Shown here: positions 42,528 to 50,498 of the stretch, piece after piece | Layout of the letters: every line of letters starts with the position of its first letter | Numbering within the stretch: position 1 is the stretch's first letter | The notes under the pieces: generated by a model | Seen by the model: only the letters and a program-made list of their open reading frames with translations | Told to the model about the DNA's origin: nothing | The model's database searches: none | Translations under genes and position numbers: made by a program | Assembly: GCF_018736145.1 (NCBI RefSeq) | Contig: NZ_CP059997.1 | Location: 2,913,501-2,977,500, forward strand | DNA from: Amycolatopsis sp. CA-230715 | GTDB taxonomy: Bacteria > Actinomycetota > Actinomycetes > Mycobacteriales > Pseudonocardiaceae | Direction of reading: 5' to 3' | Length of the DNA: 64,000 nucleotides

Positions 42528-43058
42528 ATGTGGGGTTCGCTGCGCGCACTGCCGGGGCCGGTCAAACGGCTGCTGATCCGCCACGGCGAACTCGCGCGTT
42601 TCGCGCTCGTCGGCGGGTTCTGCTTCGTGCTCACGCACGTCGTCGACTACGCGCTCAAGCTGACCGTGCTGACGAAGCAGCCGCTCACCGCGTTCGGGCT
42701 GGCGACCATCGTGGCGACCGTGGCGTCCTACGTGCTCAACCGCGAATGGGCCTTCCGCACCAGGGGCGGCCGCGAACGCCGGCACGAGGCGGCACTGTTC
42801 TTCCTGGTCAGCGCGATCTCGGTGGGGCTTTCCCTGGTGCCGCTGGGAATCTCCCGCTACGTGCTCGGCCTCGCCGTGCCGAACGTCGCGTTCCTCACGC
42901 AGGAAATCGCCGACTACGTGTCGAGCTTCCTGCTGGGCACCCTGCTCGGCACCGTGTTCCGCTGGTGGGGGTTCAAGAAATGGGTGTTCCCGGTCGATCG
43001 GGGCACCGTTCGCGAGCGCGACCACCATTACCCCGAAACGGACGAAAAGGCCGCCTGA
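42528..43058 (+). CDS. GtrA family membrane protein
   Basis: 176 aa with four transmembrane helices: RHGELARFALVGGFCFVLTHVVDYALKL, FGLATIVATVASYVLNREWAFRTRGGRERRHEAALFFLVSAISVGLSLVPL, then the conserved end GTVFRWWGFKKWVFP. GtrA proteins are thought to move polyprenyl-phosphate-linked sugars across the membrane or otherwise serve cell-surface glycosylation. In gene order it corresponds to M. tuberculosis Rv3277. An in-frame start at 42507 is longer but lacks support. Confidence 0.88.
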   Translation: MWGSLRALPGPVKRLLIRHGELARFALVGGFCFVLTHVVDYALKLTVLTKQPLTAFGLATIVATVASYVLNREWAFRTRGGRERRHEAALFFLVSAISVGLSLVPLGISRYVLGLAVPNVAFLTQEIADYVSSFLLGTLLGTVFRWWGFKKWVFPVDRGTVRERDHHYPETDEKAA

Positions 43059-43116
43059 ACAGCGGTAACGGACGGGCCGGGCCGTTCACTCCGGCCGCCT
43101 CCGTAGACTCGGGACC

Positions 43117-43662
43117 GTGTCCGTCGTGGAATCCGTGCTGTCGCACACCCCCGAGCCGCTGCGCTCGGTGCTGATCCGGCACCGCGAGCTGCTCAAGTTC
43201 GCGATCGTCGGCGGCACGACGTTCGTGGTCGACAACGGCGTCTGGTACTTCCTCAAGCTGAGCGTGCTGGAGTCGAAACCGACCACGGCGAAGGCGATCG
43301 CGATCATCGTCGCGACGATCGTGTCGTACGTGCTGAACCGCGAGTGGTCGTTCCGGACCAGGGGCGGCCGCGAACGGCACCACGAGGCGGCACTGTTCTT
43401 CCTGGTCAGCGGGATCGCGGTGGTGGTGAACCTGATCCCGCTGCTCGCTTCGCGGTACGTGTTCAACCTGGAGATGCCGCACGTGTCCAGGCTGGTGCAG
43501 GAGATCGCCGACTTCGCGAGCGGCTCGATCATCGGCATGCTGCTGGCCATGGTGTTCCGGTTCTGGGGCTTCAAGAAGTGGGTGTTCCCCGAGGAGCTCG
43601 GCGGCAAGGCACCCGCGCCGGAGGACACCGGCGACGGCGATGTGACTCCACTTCAGCGATAG
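43117..43662 (+). CDS. GtrA family membrane protein (paralogue)
   Basis: 181 aa, about half identical by eye to the preceding gene: LIRHRELLKFAIVGGTTFVVDNGVWYFLKL, TIVSYVLNREWSFRTRGGRERHHEAALFFLVSG and MVFRFWGFKKWVFPEELGG. Four transmembrane helices. GTG at 43117 has no ribosome site; TAGACT at 43104-43109 ends seven bases upstream, suggesting a leaderless message. It may supply lipid-linked sugars to the GT87 enzymes (inference). Its stop lies directly against the promoter of the exporter leader region. Confidence 0.88.
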   Translation: MSVVESVLSHTPEPLRSVLIRHRELLKFAIVGGTTFVVDNGVWYFLKLSVLESKPTTAKAIAIIVATIVSYVLNREWSFRTRGGRERHHEAALFFLVSGIAVVVNLIPLLASRYVFNLEMPHVSRLVQEIADFASGSIIGMLLAMVFRFWGFKKWVFPEELGGKAPAPEDTGDGDVTPLQR

Positions 43663-43691
43663 TTGCGCTTTCACATGTAGTTGTCTAACCT
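43663..43691 (+). promoter_or_regulatory. Promoter of the exporter leader RNA
   Basis: TTGCGC (43663-43668), 17-base A/T-rich spacer, TAACCT (43686-43691). This predicts a transcript start near 43698 and a leader of about 235 bases before the exporter start at 43935. Confidence 0.55.
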
Positions 43692-43860
43692 CATGCACGA
43701 GCGGGCGACCGCTCTTCCTGTCCACACGAAAGGGCCCTCGCGAAGAGGACCGGGACGCCAGCCGGGTTCGAACGGCTGAGTGCGACGAATCAGAGGTGAT
43801 CGAAGGCCCCGACGGCCCAGCCGTCCGGTGAGCCTCGGCGAAACCGCCTGTCCGCAGGCG

Positions 43861-43893
43861 ATGACGCACATCCGTTTCCAGCTCTTTTCCTGA
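43861..43893 (+). CDS. Possible leader peptide inside the attenuator
   Basis: ATG at 43861 encodes MTHIRFQLFS and the stop TGA at 43891 falls in the terminator loop. A ribosome here would cover the 5' arm of the terminator stem and allow read-through. The upstream AGG is only two bases away, so translation initiation is doubtful unless the third hairpin helps. Not provable from sequence. Confidence 0.3.
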   Translation: MTHIRFQLFS

Positions 43894-43910
43894 AGAGCTG
43901 TCCCGTTTTT
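43879..43910 (+). terminator. Intrinsic terminator within the exporter leader
   Basis: Eight perfect pairs CAGCTCTT/AAGAGCTG around TTCCTG, then TCCCG and five T residues. A U-tailed hairpin is unusual in this GC-rich genome, and its place upstream of a start codon rather than after a gene points to regulation. Confidence 0.65.
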
Positions 43911-43934
43911 CTTCTCTTCGAAGGACCTTTCGCC

Positions 43935-45323
43935 TTGTCTTCTCCACCTGTGGCAGGCGTGCGCCCGAAGCACGCCAGGCCGGTTCTGCTCGGCCTTCTC
44001 CTGTCCGTTTTCCTCGCGATGCTGGACGCCCAAGTCGTCGCCACCGCGCTCCCCCGAATACTCACCGACCTCGGTGGCTCCGGGTTCGCTTGGATCACCA
44101 CCGGTTACCTGCTCGCGAGCACGATCAGCGCGCCAGCGTACGGGAAGTTCGGTGACCAGTTCGGGCGCAAACCCGTGTTCGTCACCGCGATCGCGTTGTT
44201 CCTCGCCGGATCCGTGGCGTGCGCGATCGCTCCGACACTGCCGTTGCTCATCGCTTCCCGTGTGCTGCAAGGAATCGGCGCGGGCGGGTTGTTCGTTTCG
44301 GTCGTCTCGATTCTTTTCGACCTGTACCCGGGCCGGGAACGCGCTCGTGTGATGGGCTATTTCTCGGTGTGCTTCGCGATCGCCTCGCTCGCCGGGCCCG
44401 CGGTCGGCGGTCTCCTGACCGATCTGCTCGGCTGGCGTTCGATCTTCCTCGTCACCGTGCTGGCCGGCGCGCTCGCGCTCGCCGTCGTCGTGAAGTACTT
44501 GCGGCTGCCGAAACCGCGCGGACGCGCAGTACTCGATTGGCGCGGTCTGGTCCTGCTCAGCGGCGCGATCGGCGCACTGACCCTGCTCACGTCGTGGGCG
44601 GGCTCGCGGTACCCGTGGCTGTCGTGGCCGATCGGAGCACTGGCGATCGTCGCGATCGCCTGCGGTGCCGCGTTCGTCGCCGCCGAACGCCGTGCCCGTG
44701 AACCCGTTCTCCCGCTAGGGCTTTTTCGCGACGGCACGTTCCGCGTCGCGACTTCCGTCAGTGTCATCGCCGGATTCGTGTTCCTCGGCACGGTGAACTA
44801 CCTGGCGCTGTTCGTGCAGGCGATCGGCGTCACCAGCGCCTCGGTGACCGGGCTCGTGCTCTCGCCGATGATGCTGGGCGTCGTCGCTTCGTCGATGCTC
44901 AGCAGCAGGCGCATCGCGAAAACCGGCTCCTACCACCGTTATCCGGCGGCCAGCATGGCACTCGGCGTCGTCTCGTGCGCACTATTGTCCACAATGGACG
45001 CCTCGGTGCCGTTGCCGCTCGTGGCCGGGACGCTCACCGTGTTCGGCCTCGCCGCGGGGCTGAACATGCAGGTGCTCGGGCTCGCCGCGCAGAACACCGC
45101 GCCGCCGCCGGACATCGGCGCGGTGTCCGGTGCGATCACCTTCCTGCGCTCGCTCGGTACCGCGGTCGGGATCTCGGTCTTCGGCTCGGTGTTCACCGCG
45201 ACGCCCGACCACGTCACCGCGCTGCACCACGTGGCGCTCACCGCGGGCGCGCTGCTCGTGCTCGGTCTCGTCGTTTCCCTCTCCCTCAAGAACATTCCAC
45301 TGTCCACAAAGGATCATTCATGA
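43935..45323 (+). CDS. DHA2-family MFS multidrug exporter
   Basis: 462 aa, about 14 transmembrane helices, EmrB/QacA type. LSVFLAMLDAQVVATALPRILTDLGG (motif D1), GKFGDQFGRKPVFVTAIALF (motif A), RVLQGIGAGGLFVSVVSI (motif B) and MGYFSVCFAIASLAGPAVGGLLTDLLGWRSIFLVT (motif C, antiporter signature) are all intact. It starts with TTG at 43935, nine bases after GAAGGA. Expression is probably governed by the attenuator upstream. It overlaps the NmrA-like gene by 4 bases (ATGA), so the two are coupled. Confidence 0.92.
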   Translation: MSSPPVAGVRPKHARPVLLGLLLSVFLAMLDAQVVATALPRILTDLGGSGFAWITTGYLLASTISAPAYGKFGDQFGRKPVFVTAIALFLAGSVACAIAPTLPLLIASRVLQGIGAGGLFVSVVSILFDLYPGRERARVMGYFSVCFAIASLAGPAVGGLLTDLLGWRSIFLVTVLAGALALAVVVKYLRLPKPRGRAVLDWRGLVLLSGAIGALTLLTSWAGSRYPWLSWPIGALAIVAIACGAAFVAAERRAREPVLPLGLFRDGTFRVATSVSVIAGFVFLGTVNYLALFVQAIGVTSASVTGLVLSPMMLGVVASSMLSSRRIAKTGSYHRYPAASMALGVVSCALLSTMDASVPLPLVAGTLTVFGLAAGLNMQVLGLAAQNTAPPPDIGAVSGAITFLRSLGTAVGISVFGSVFTATPDHVTALHHVALTAGALLVLGLVVSLSLKNIPLSTKDHS

Positions 45324-46183
45324 CCATCCTCGTTTCCGGGGCCACCGGCAAGATCGGCCGCGAACTGGTGCCGCTGCTGCTCGACCGCGGTGAAGCGGTC
45401 CGCGCGCTCACCCGCGACCCCGCCTCGGCGAAGGTCGACCCGCGCGCCGAAGCCGTCAAGGCGGATCTCGACGACCCCGCCACCCTGCCGCCCGTGCTCG
45501 ACGGCGTCGACGCGGTGTTCGTGCTGACGAACGGCCACCGCGGCGAAGGGCTCGCCCAGGAAACCCATCTCGCCACCGCCGCGGCGAAGGCGGGCGCGGC
45601 CCGGCTCGTCAAGCTCTCCACCACCGGCGTCCACTTCGGCGGCACCGACCGGATCTCGGCTGGCCACCGCGCCGCGGAGGAGGTGATCCGCGCGGCGGGA
45701 CCGGCGTGGACGATCCTCCAGCCCGGCGGGTTCATGGACAACCGGCTCTGGTGGGCGAAGACCGCGCGCGAGGAGAACGCCGTCCACGTTTTCGAAGCCG
45801 AAGACGCCTCGGTGATGATCCACGCCCGCGACATCGCCGCGGTCGCCGCCGAAGCGCTCACCGCGCCCGGTCACGAGGGGCGGACCTACCCGCTCACCGG
45901 CGGCGAGGTCCTGACCCCGGCGGAGCAGGCCGCCACGCTGTCCGCGGCCGTCGGCAGGCGGCTCGACCTCGTCGTCGACACCGAGGCCGAGCTCTGGGCG
46001 CAGTTCCAGGCGAAGGGCTGGCCGCGGGAAAGCTTCGACGGCTTCGTCGCGTTGAAGCGCGGTTCCGTCGAACGGGAATCGATCGTGTTCGACACCGTCG
46101 AGACCCTCCTCGACAGGGCCCCGCTCACCTTCGCCACCTGGTGCACCGAAAACGCCCCCGCCTTCGGGCGGCGGGCAGCCTGA
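45320..46183 (+). CDS. NmrA-like NAD(P)-binding protein (quinone oxidoreductase type)
   Basis: 287-aa atypical SDR. GATGKIGRELVPLLLDRGEAVRALTRDP is the cofactor site, followed by VKADLDDPATLPPVLDGVDAVFVLTN, VKLSTTGVHFGG, WTILQPGGFMDN and IHARDIAAVAAEALTAPGHEGRTYPLTGGEVLTPAE. These match the NmrA/QOR2 group, which binds NADPH and reduces quinones or senses redox state. Co-translated with the exporter, it may detoxify the same compounds. It is followed by a hairpin repeat, likely the operon terminator. Confidence 0.9.
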   Translation: MTILVSGATGKIGRELVPLLLDRGEAVRALTRDPASAKVDPRAEAVKADLDDPATLPPVLDGVDAVFVLTNGHRGEGLAQETHLATAAAKAGAARLVKLSTTGVHFGGTDRISAGHRAAEEVIRAAGPAWTILQPGGFMDNRLWWAKTAREENAVHVFEAEDASVMIHARDIAAVAAEALTAPGHEGRTYPLTGGEVLTPAEQAATLSAAVGRRLDLVVDTEAELWAQFQAKGWPRESFDGFVALKRGSVERESIVFDTVETLLDRAPLTFATWCTENAPAFGRRAA

Positions 46184-46196
46184 CCGTCACCCTGAA

Positions 46197-46240
46197 GGTG
46201 GCTTTCGGGGACGTAGATGCCCCGAAAGCCACCTTCGGGG
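46197..46240. repeat. CCCCGAAAG-type hairpin repeat
   Basis: GGTGGCTTTCGGGG (46197-46210) pairs perfectly with CCCCGAAAGCCACC (46220-46233), and CCCCGAA can instead pair with TTCGGGG (46234-46240). Almost the same sequence as at 34633. It begins 13 bases after the NmrA-like gene and probably ends the exporter operon. Confidence 0.75.
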
Positions 46241-46350
46241 CATGCGGCCTGGCCCGAGAAAAAAGTCGTTAGGCCGTTCGGGTGTTGTCGTACCCGGCGG
46301 GCAGGCGAATTCGTTGGGCTGCCCAGGTTCGATACGACAGACTTCAACAC

Positions 46351-48621
46351 GTGTTCAATTCGGGAGCCGCTCGACGAGCACCCCTCCTCTTCCTCCTGCT
46401 CACGCTGGGGTTCCTCGGCGTCGGCGTGGCCGGGGTCATCTGGCGCGCCGAAACGCCGGGCGACGGCACCACGGTCAACGTCGTCAGCGGCGCCGTCTCA
46501 CGGGAAGGCGCCGTGGTCAGGGACACCGACGGCACCACGCCCTTGCGCACCGGCGACATCGTCCTAGCCATCGACGGGCAGAACATCCGCGACGCGCTCA
46601 TCGGCGGTCCCGGCGGGAAGCCGGTCCACGGCGGCGAAGTCCTGCGCTACGACATCGTGCGCGACGGCGCCGCCCTTTCGCTCGACGTTCCGCTCCGGCA
46701 GTTCTCGGTCGGCGGGAATCTGGTCAAGGGCTGGCCTTCGCTGCTGGTGAACATCGCACTGCTGGGCACGGCGTCGGCGATCTTCGTCGCGCGCCCGCGC
46801 GATCCCGCGGCGCACGCCGGGATCCTCGCCTCCGGGATCGGTGTCGCGACGGTCGCCTGGTCCGGCTACTTCCAGCTGGAGGTGATCGACCTCGTCGCGG
46901 GCGACCAGTTCTGGCGCTGGTACGGCGGCCAGGCGATGTTCGCGCTGCTGTGGGCGGGCATGGTGCACTTCGCGCTCGCCTACCCCGAGGTCACCGATCG
47001 CCGCAGGCACCACAGGCTCGTCGCCGCCGCGTACGCCGGCTCGCTGCTCTCCTACGCGGTCCTCGCCGCCTTCGCCGGGCTGTTCGGCGAAGACCCGTTC
47101 GAGCGGCTTTCGATCATGGGTTCGCCCGCGATCCCGTCGTTGTATCTCTACCCGTTCATCGTGCTCTTGATCCTTGTCACGAAGTACGTGCGAGGCGAAG
47201 ATCCGCTGCTGAGGAGGCGACTGCGATGGCTCGCGGCTTCCCTGTCCGGCGCGGCGGCGCTCTACCTCGGCATCTGGATAATTCCGACGGCCGTGACGGG
47301 AAGTCCGCCGGTGCCGATGGAATACCACACACTGGTCTTCCTGCCGGTGCCGATCGCGGTCGCGATGGCCATCCTGCGGCACCGCGCGCTCAACATCGAC
47401 GTGGTGATCAGCAGATCGCTGGTCTACGCCACCTTGACCGTGCTGCTCGCCGGCGGTTACATCGGTGTGGTCGGCGCGCTCAGCGCGGTGTTCCCGCCGC
47501 TGGGCGGAATGTGGCAGCAGGCGATCGCGGCCGCCGCGCTCGCGCTGGCCGTGCAACCGCTGCGGGCCTGGGTGCAGCGGATGATCAACGTCAGGCTGTT
47601 CGGTGAACCCACCGACCCGTACCGGGTGGTGTCGTCGCTGGCGGCCCGCCTCGAAGAGATCGACACCCCTACGGAGCAACTGACCGCCATGGTGGAAACG
47701 ATCGGCGCCGCGCTGCGATTGCCCTATGTGGCCATCGAACTCGATCGCGACGGCGGCACCGAGGAAGCCGCGGCCTACGGCACCCCGACGGCGTTGTCGC
47801 ACCGGCTGCCCCTGACCTTCCAGGGGGAGTCGATCGGCAGGCTCGTCATCGCGCGCCGCAGCCCGCGGGAAACGCTGAGCCGCAAGGAAAGGGCCGTGCT
47901 CGCCGAGGTCGCCAGGCACGCGGGCACGGTCGCCCACACCGCGCGCCTGACCACCGACCTGCTGCGCAGCAGGGACAGGCTGGTGAGCGCGCGCGAAGAA
48001 GAACGGCGGCAGCTGCTGCGCGAACTGCACGACGGCGTCGGACCCACGCTCGCCGCGATCACGCTCGGCCTGCACGCGAGCAGGCGCGCGATCGGCGAGT
48101 CCGCGCCGTCCGCGATGCTGCTGGCGAAACTGCAGGACGCGCTCAACGGGGCAAGCACCGAGGTTCGCAGGCTCGCGCACGGGCTGCGGCCGCCCGCACT
48201 GGAAAAGCTCGGCCTCCGCGCGGCGATCGAGGACTACATCGGCACCATCGGGCACGCGCCGGGGCTCACCATTTCCTACGACGCGCCCGAGGAGCTCCCT
48301 GCCATGCCGCCCGCGGTCGACGTCGCCGCGTACCGGATCGTCTGCGAGTCGCTGACCAACGTGACACGGCACGCGAAGGCAAGCACGTGCGCGGTGGTCC
48401 TGAAGGCAGTCACTGAGCTGGAGATCGAAGTCAGCGACGACGGCATCGGGCTCGACGAGCACAGCGCGCCGGGGTTCGGGCTGGCGTCGATGCGCGAGCG
48501 CGCCACGGAACTCGGCGGCCGGTTCCGCGCCGCGCCCCGCCCCGGCGGCGGGACGACGGTGTCCGCGACACTGCCGCTGCCGGCGGAACTTCCCGGCCAC
48601 GCGGTGGAAGGGGCTCGATGA
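46351..48621 (+). CDS. Membrane sensor histidine kinase with PDZ-like and GAF-like domains
   Basis: 756 aa. TM1 at about residues 11-33, an exported PDZ-like domain (about 50-130, VRDTDGTTPLRTGDIVLAIDGQNIRDAL), seven or so further membrane helices (about 140-400), a GAF-like region (LTAMVETIGAALRLPYVAIELD) and a HisKA_3 dimerisation helix EEERRQLLRELHDGVGPTLAAITLGL with the phospho-accepting His. The ATPase domain reads VCESLTNVTRHAKAS and VSDDGIGLDEHSAPGFGLASMRERA. GTG at 46351 sits in the palindrome AACACGTGTT; a longer in-frame start at 46282 is possible. It overlaps its response regulator gene by 4 bases. Confidence 0.88.
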   Translation: MFNSGAARRAPLLFLLLTLGFLGVGVAGVIWRAETPGDGTTVNVVSGAVSREGAVVRDTDGTTPLRTGDIVLAIDGQNIRDALIGGPGGKPVHGGEVLRYDIVRDGAALSLDVPLRQFSVGGNLVKGWPSLLVNIALLGTASAIFVARPRDPAAHAGILASGIGVATVAWSGYFQLEVIDLVAGDQFWRWYGGQAMFALLWAGMVHFALAYPEVTDRRRHHRLVAAAYAGSLLSYAVLAAFAGLFGEDPFERLSIMGSPAIPSLYLYPFIVLLILVTKYVRGEDPLLRRRLRWLAASLSGAAALYLGIWIIPTAVTGSPPVPMEYHTLVFLPVPIAVAMAILRHRALNIDVVISRSLVYATLTVLLAGGYIGVVGALSAVFPPLGGMWQQAIAAAALALAVQPLRAWVQRMINVRLFGEPTDPYRVVSSLAARLEEIDTPTEQLTAMVETIGAALRLPYVAIELDRDGGTEEAAAYGTPTALSHRLPLTFQGESIGRLVIARRSPRETLSRKERAVLAEVARHAGTVAHTARLTTDLLRSRDRLVSAREEERRQLLRELHDGVGPTLAAITLGLHASRRAIGESAPSAMLLAKLQDALNGASTEVRRLAHGLRPPALEKLGLRAAIEDYIGTIGHAPGLTISYDAPEELPAMPPAVDVAAYRIVCESLTNVTRHAKASTCAVVLKAVTELEIEVSDDGIGLDEHSAPGFGLASMRERATELGGRFRAAPRPGGGTTVSATLPLPAELPGHAVEGAR

Positions 48622-49271
48622 GCGAAGACGGGATGCTCCGCGTTCTGGTGGTCGACGACCACCCCCTGTTCCGGTTCGGGGTGTGCACGATCCTCGCCGG
48701 GGAGCCGTCGATCGAAGTGGTCGGCGAAGCGGCGAACGGCGAGGGCGCGGTCAGCGCGACGGCGGCGCTGGCGCCGGACGTCGTGGTGATGGACCTCAAC
48801 CTGCCCGATCTCAGCGGGGTGGACGCGACGAAGCGGATCGTCGCGGCGCGGCCGGAGACGGGTGTCCTGATGCTGACCATGTCGGACGAGAACGAGTCGG
48901 TGTTCGCGGCGATGCGCGCGGGGGCGCGCGGGTATCTGCTCAAGGACGCCGAGCCGGACGAGATCGTGCGCGCGGTGCGGGCGGTCGGGCGGCGCGAGGC
49001 GATCTTCGGTCCCGACATCGCCACCCGCGTGCTCGGATTCTTCACCGAGCCGCAACCGCAGGCGGCCCCCGCGTTCCCGGAACTGACCGCGCGCGAACGG
49101 GAAGTGCTCGGCCTGATCGCCGCGGGATCGAGCAACACGGTCATCGCGAGCACGCTGTGCCTTTCCCCGAAAACCGTGCGCAACCACATTTCCAACGTGT
49201 TCGCGAAACTGCGCGTCGCCGACCGCGCGGAAGCGATCGTGCGCGCCCGCAACGCCGGACTCGGTGACTGA
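48618..49271 (+). CDS. NarL/LuxR-family response regulator
   Basis: 217 aa. Receiver domain at residues about 7-122 with acidic pair VVDDHPLF, phospho-acceptor Asp in VVMDLNLPDLSG, Thr/Ser region MLTMSD and Lys in YLLKDAEPDE. LuxR-type HTH at about 150-210 (LTAREREVLGLIAAGSSNTVIASTLCLSPKTVRNHISNVFAKL). Partner of the PDZ-containing kinase; the ATG overlaps the kinase stop. Target genes unknown, but the LuxR gene and the Pvc16-like gene downstream are candidates. Confidence 0.95.
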   Translation: MSEDGMLRVLVVDDHPLFRFGVCTILAGEPSIEVVGEAANGEGAVSATAALAPDVVVMDLNLPDLSGVDATKRIVAARPETGVLMLTMSDENESVFAAMRAGARGYLLKDAEPDEIVRAVRAVGRREAIFGPDIATRVLGFFTEPQPQAAPAFPELTAREREVLGLIAAGSSNTVIASTLCLSPKTVRNHISNVFAKLRVADRAEAIVRARNAGLGD

Positions 49272-49383
49272 ACGGGCCGTTGGCCCCGCACCATCGGGTG
49301 GGAAAAGGGGACCGGAGTCCCATGCGCCTGGGACACCCCTTGGGCGAAAGTAGGTGCACCGCAAAACCGAACGAGGGGAAGTC

Positions 49384-50046
49384 ATGCTCGGTTCAGCCCG
49401 TACCCCGGTCATAGTCCGCGCCACCGATCCGATCCTGCGCGACGGGATCTGCATGAGCTTGCAGACCAGGGACGAGGTCTGGCTCGTGAAAGAGGATCGG
49501 GGCAGCGGAGAACACACGGACGGCCTCGCCGACGGCGGCAGAACGGTGGCGCTGCTGGTCGCCGACCGGCTCGACTCGGCGATGGCGCGGCTGCTGCGTT
49601 CGCTGCAGGCGCAGGGGTTCACCCGGATCGTGCTGATCGCGGGTGAGATCGACGACAACGAAGTGCTCGACGCGGTGGAGCACGGGGTGTGCGCGGTCGC
49701 CAGGCGTTCGGAGATCAGCCCGGACGTGCTGGTGCGCCTCGTGCGGGCCGCCGCGGCCGGGGAGGGCGCGCTGCCGCCCGATCTGCTCGGCAGGCTGCTC
49801 AACCGCGTCGCCAGGCTGCAGCGCCAGGTGCTCGAACCGCGCGGGCTGCACCTGACCGGGATCACCTCGCGGGAGACCGACGTGCTGCGGCTGGTCGCGT
49901 CCGGGCTGTCCACGCAGGAGATCGCCGACCAGCTGTGCTATTCGCAGCGCACGGTGAAGAGCATCCTGCACGACGTGACCAACCGGTTCCAGTTGCGCAA
50001 CCGCTCGCACGCGGTCGCGTACGCCATGCGAGAGGGCCTGATCTGA
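49384..50046 (+). CDS. LuxR-family regulator with divergent receiver-like domain
   Basis: 220 aa. The N-terminal half resembles a receiver domain in layout (VIVRATDPILRDGICMSL, VALLVADRLDSAMARLLRSL, RIVLIAGEIDDNEVLDAVEHGVCAVARRSEI) but lacks the acidic pair and the clear phospho-Asp/Lys set. The C-terminal HTH is intact (ITSRETDVLRLVASGLSTQEIADQLCYSQRTVKSILHDVTNRF). This is likely a phosphorylation-independent LuxR regulator. ATG at 49384 has GAGGGGAAG upstream. Two bases separate its stop from the next gene. Confidence 0.88.
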   Translation: MLGSARTPVIVRATDPILRDGICMSLQTRDEVWLVKEDRGSGEHTDGLADGGRTVALLVADRLDSAMARLLRSLQAQGFTRIVLIAGEIDDNEVLDAVEHGVCAVARRSEISPDVLVRLVRAAAAGEGALPPDLLGRLLNRVARLQRQVLEPRGLHLTGITSRETDVLRLVASGLSTQEIADQLCYSQRTVKSILHDVTNRFQLRNRSHAVAYAMREGLI

Positions 50047-50048
50047 TC

Positions 50049-50498
50049 ATGATCCCCCAGGTCGACGACGCGCTCTGCCGCCTGCTGGGGCCGCACCTGC
50101 CGCCGGGCACGGTGGTACGGGTGGACCCGCCGAAGCCGACGTGGCAGAGCGACGCGCCGTCCAGGGTGGTCAACCTGTTCCTGTTCGGGCTCACCGGTAC
50201 CCCTGCCCCGGGGTGCCGACTGTCCTATTTGGTCACCGCGAAGGCGCCGAAGGTGCGCGACGAGCACGTGCTGCTCGACGCGGCGCTGCTCGCGGTGGCG
50301 AGGCCGGATTCGCTGCCCGGCGAACTCCGGCCTCCCGTGGCGCTCGCGGTCGGCGACGTGGAACCGGGTCTGCTGTGGACCACGCTCGGCATGCCCGCGC
50401 GCGCGGCGTTCGTCGCCGTCGTCGACGTGCCTCATTCCTGGGACAGCACGATCGCGCCGACCGCGGACAGCGCGCTGCCGAAGAACTCCTCCCACTGA
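50049..50498 (+). CDS. Pvc16 N-terminal domain-like protein (DUF4255 type)
   Basis: 149 aa. IPQVDDALCRLLGPHLPPGT...VNLFLFGLTG...CRLSYLVTAKAPKVRDEHVLLDAALLAVARPDSLPGEL matches the layout of the Pvc16_N/DUF4255 domain of contractile injection systems and phage-tail-like particles. In those systems it caps or joins the tail tube. No tail sheath, tube or baseplate genes are visible in this window, so the domain is an orphan here and probably works with the upstream LuxR regulator's regulon. It overlaps the convergent gene at 50432 by 67 bases. Confidence 0.65.
   Translation: MIPQVDDALCRLLGPHLPPGTVVRVDPPKPTWQSDAPSRVVNLFLFGLTGTPAPGCRLSYLVTAKAPKVRDEHVLLDAALLAVARPDSLPGELRPPVALAVGDVEPGLLWTTLGMPARAAFVAVVDVPHSWDSTIAPTADSALPKNSSH

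Larger units (their letters stand above)
43698..43934 (+). promoter_or_regulatory. Structured leader RNA / attenuator of the DHA2 exporter
   Basis: About 235 bases with no large reading frame but four clear hairpins in order: CAGCCG/CGGCTG (43759-43778), GACGGC/GCCGTC (43811-43825, extendable), CGCCTG/CAGGCG (43845-43860, four-base loop) and CAGCTCTT/AAGAGCTG (43879-43900) followed by TTTTT. The last is an intrinsic terminator placed 35 bases before the exporter start. A ten-codon open frame (43861-43893) runs through the 5' arm of the terminator stem and stops in its loop. The arrangement fits ribosome-mediated or ligand-mediated transcription attenuation of a drug exporter. I do not recognise a named riboswitch class. 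Confidence 0.6.

Noticed and set aside
43755..43780. GGTTCGAA in a hairpin loop of the exporter leader looks like a tRNA T-arm.
   Set aside because: No acceptor, D or anticodon arm can be folded around it; it is one hairpin of the leader.
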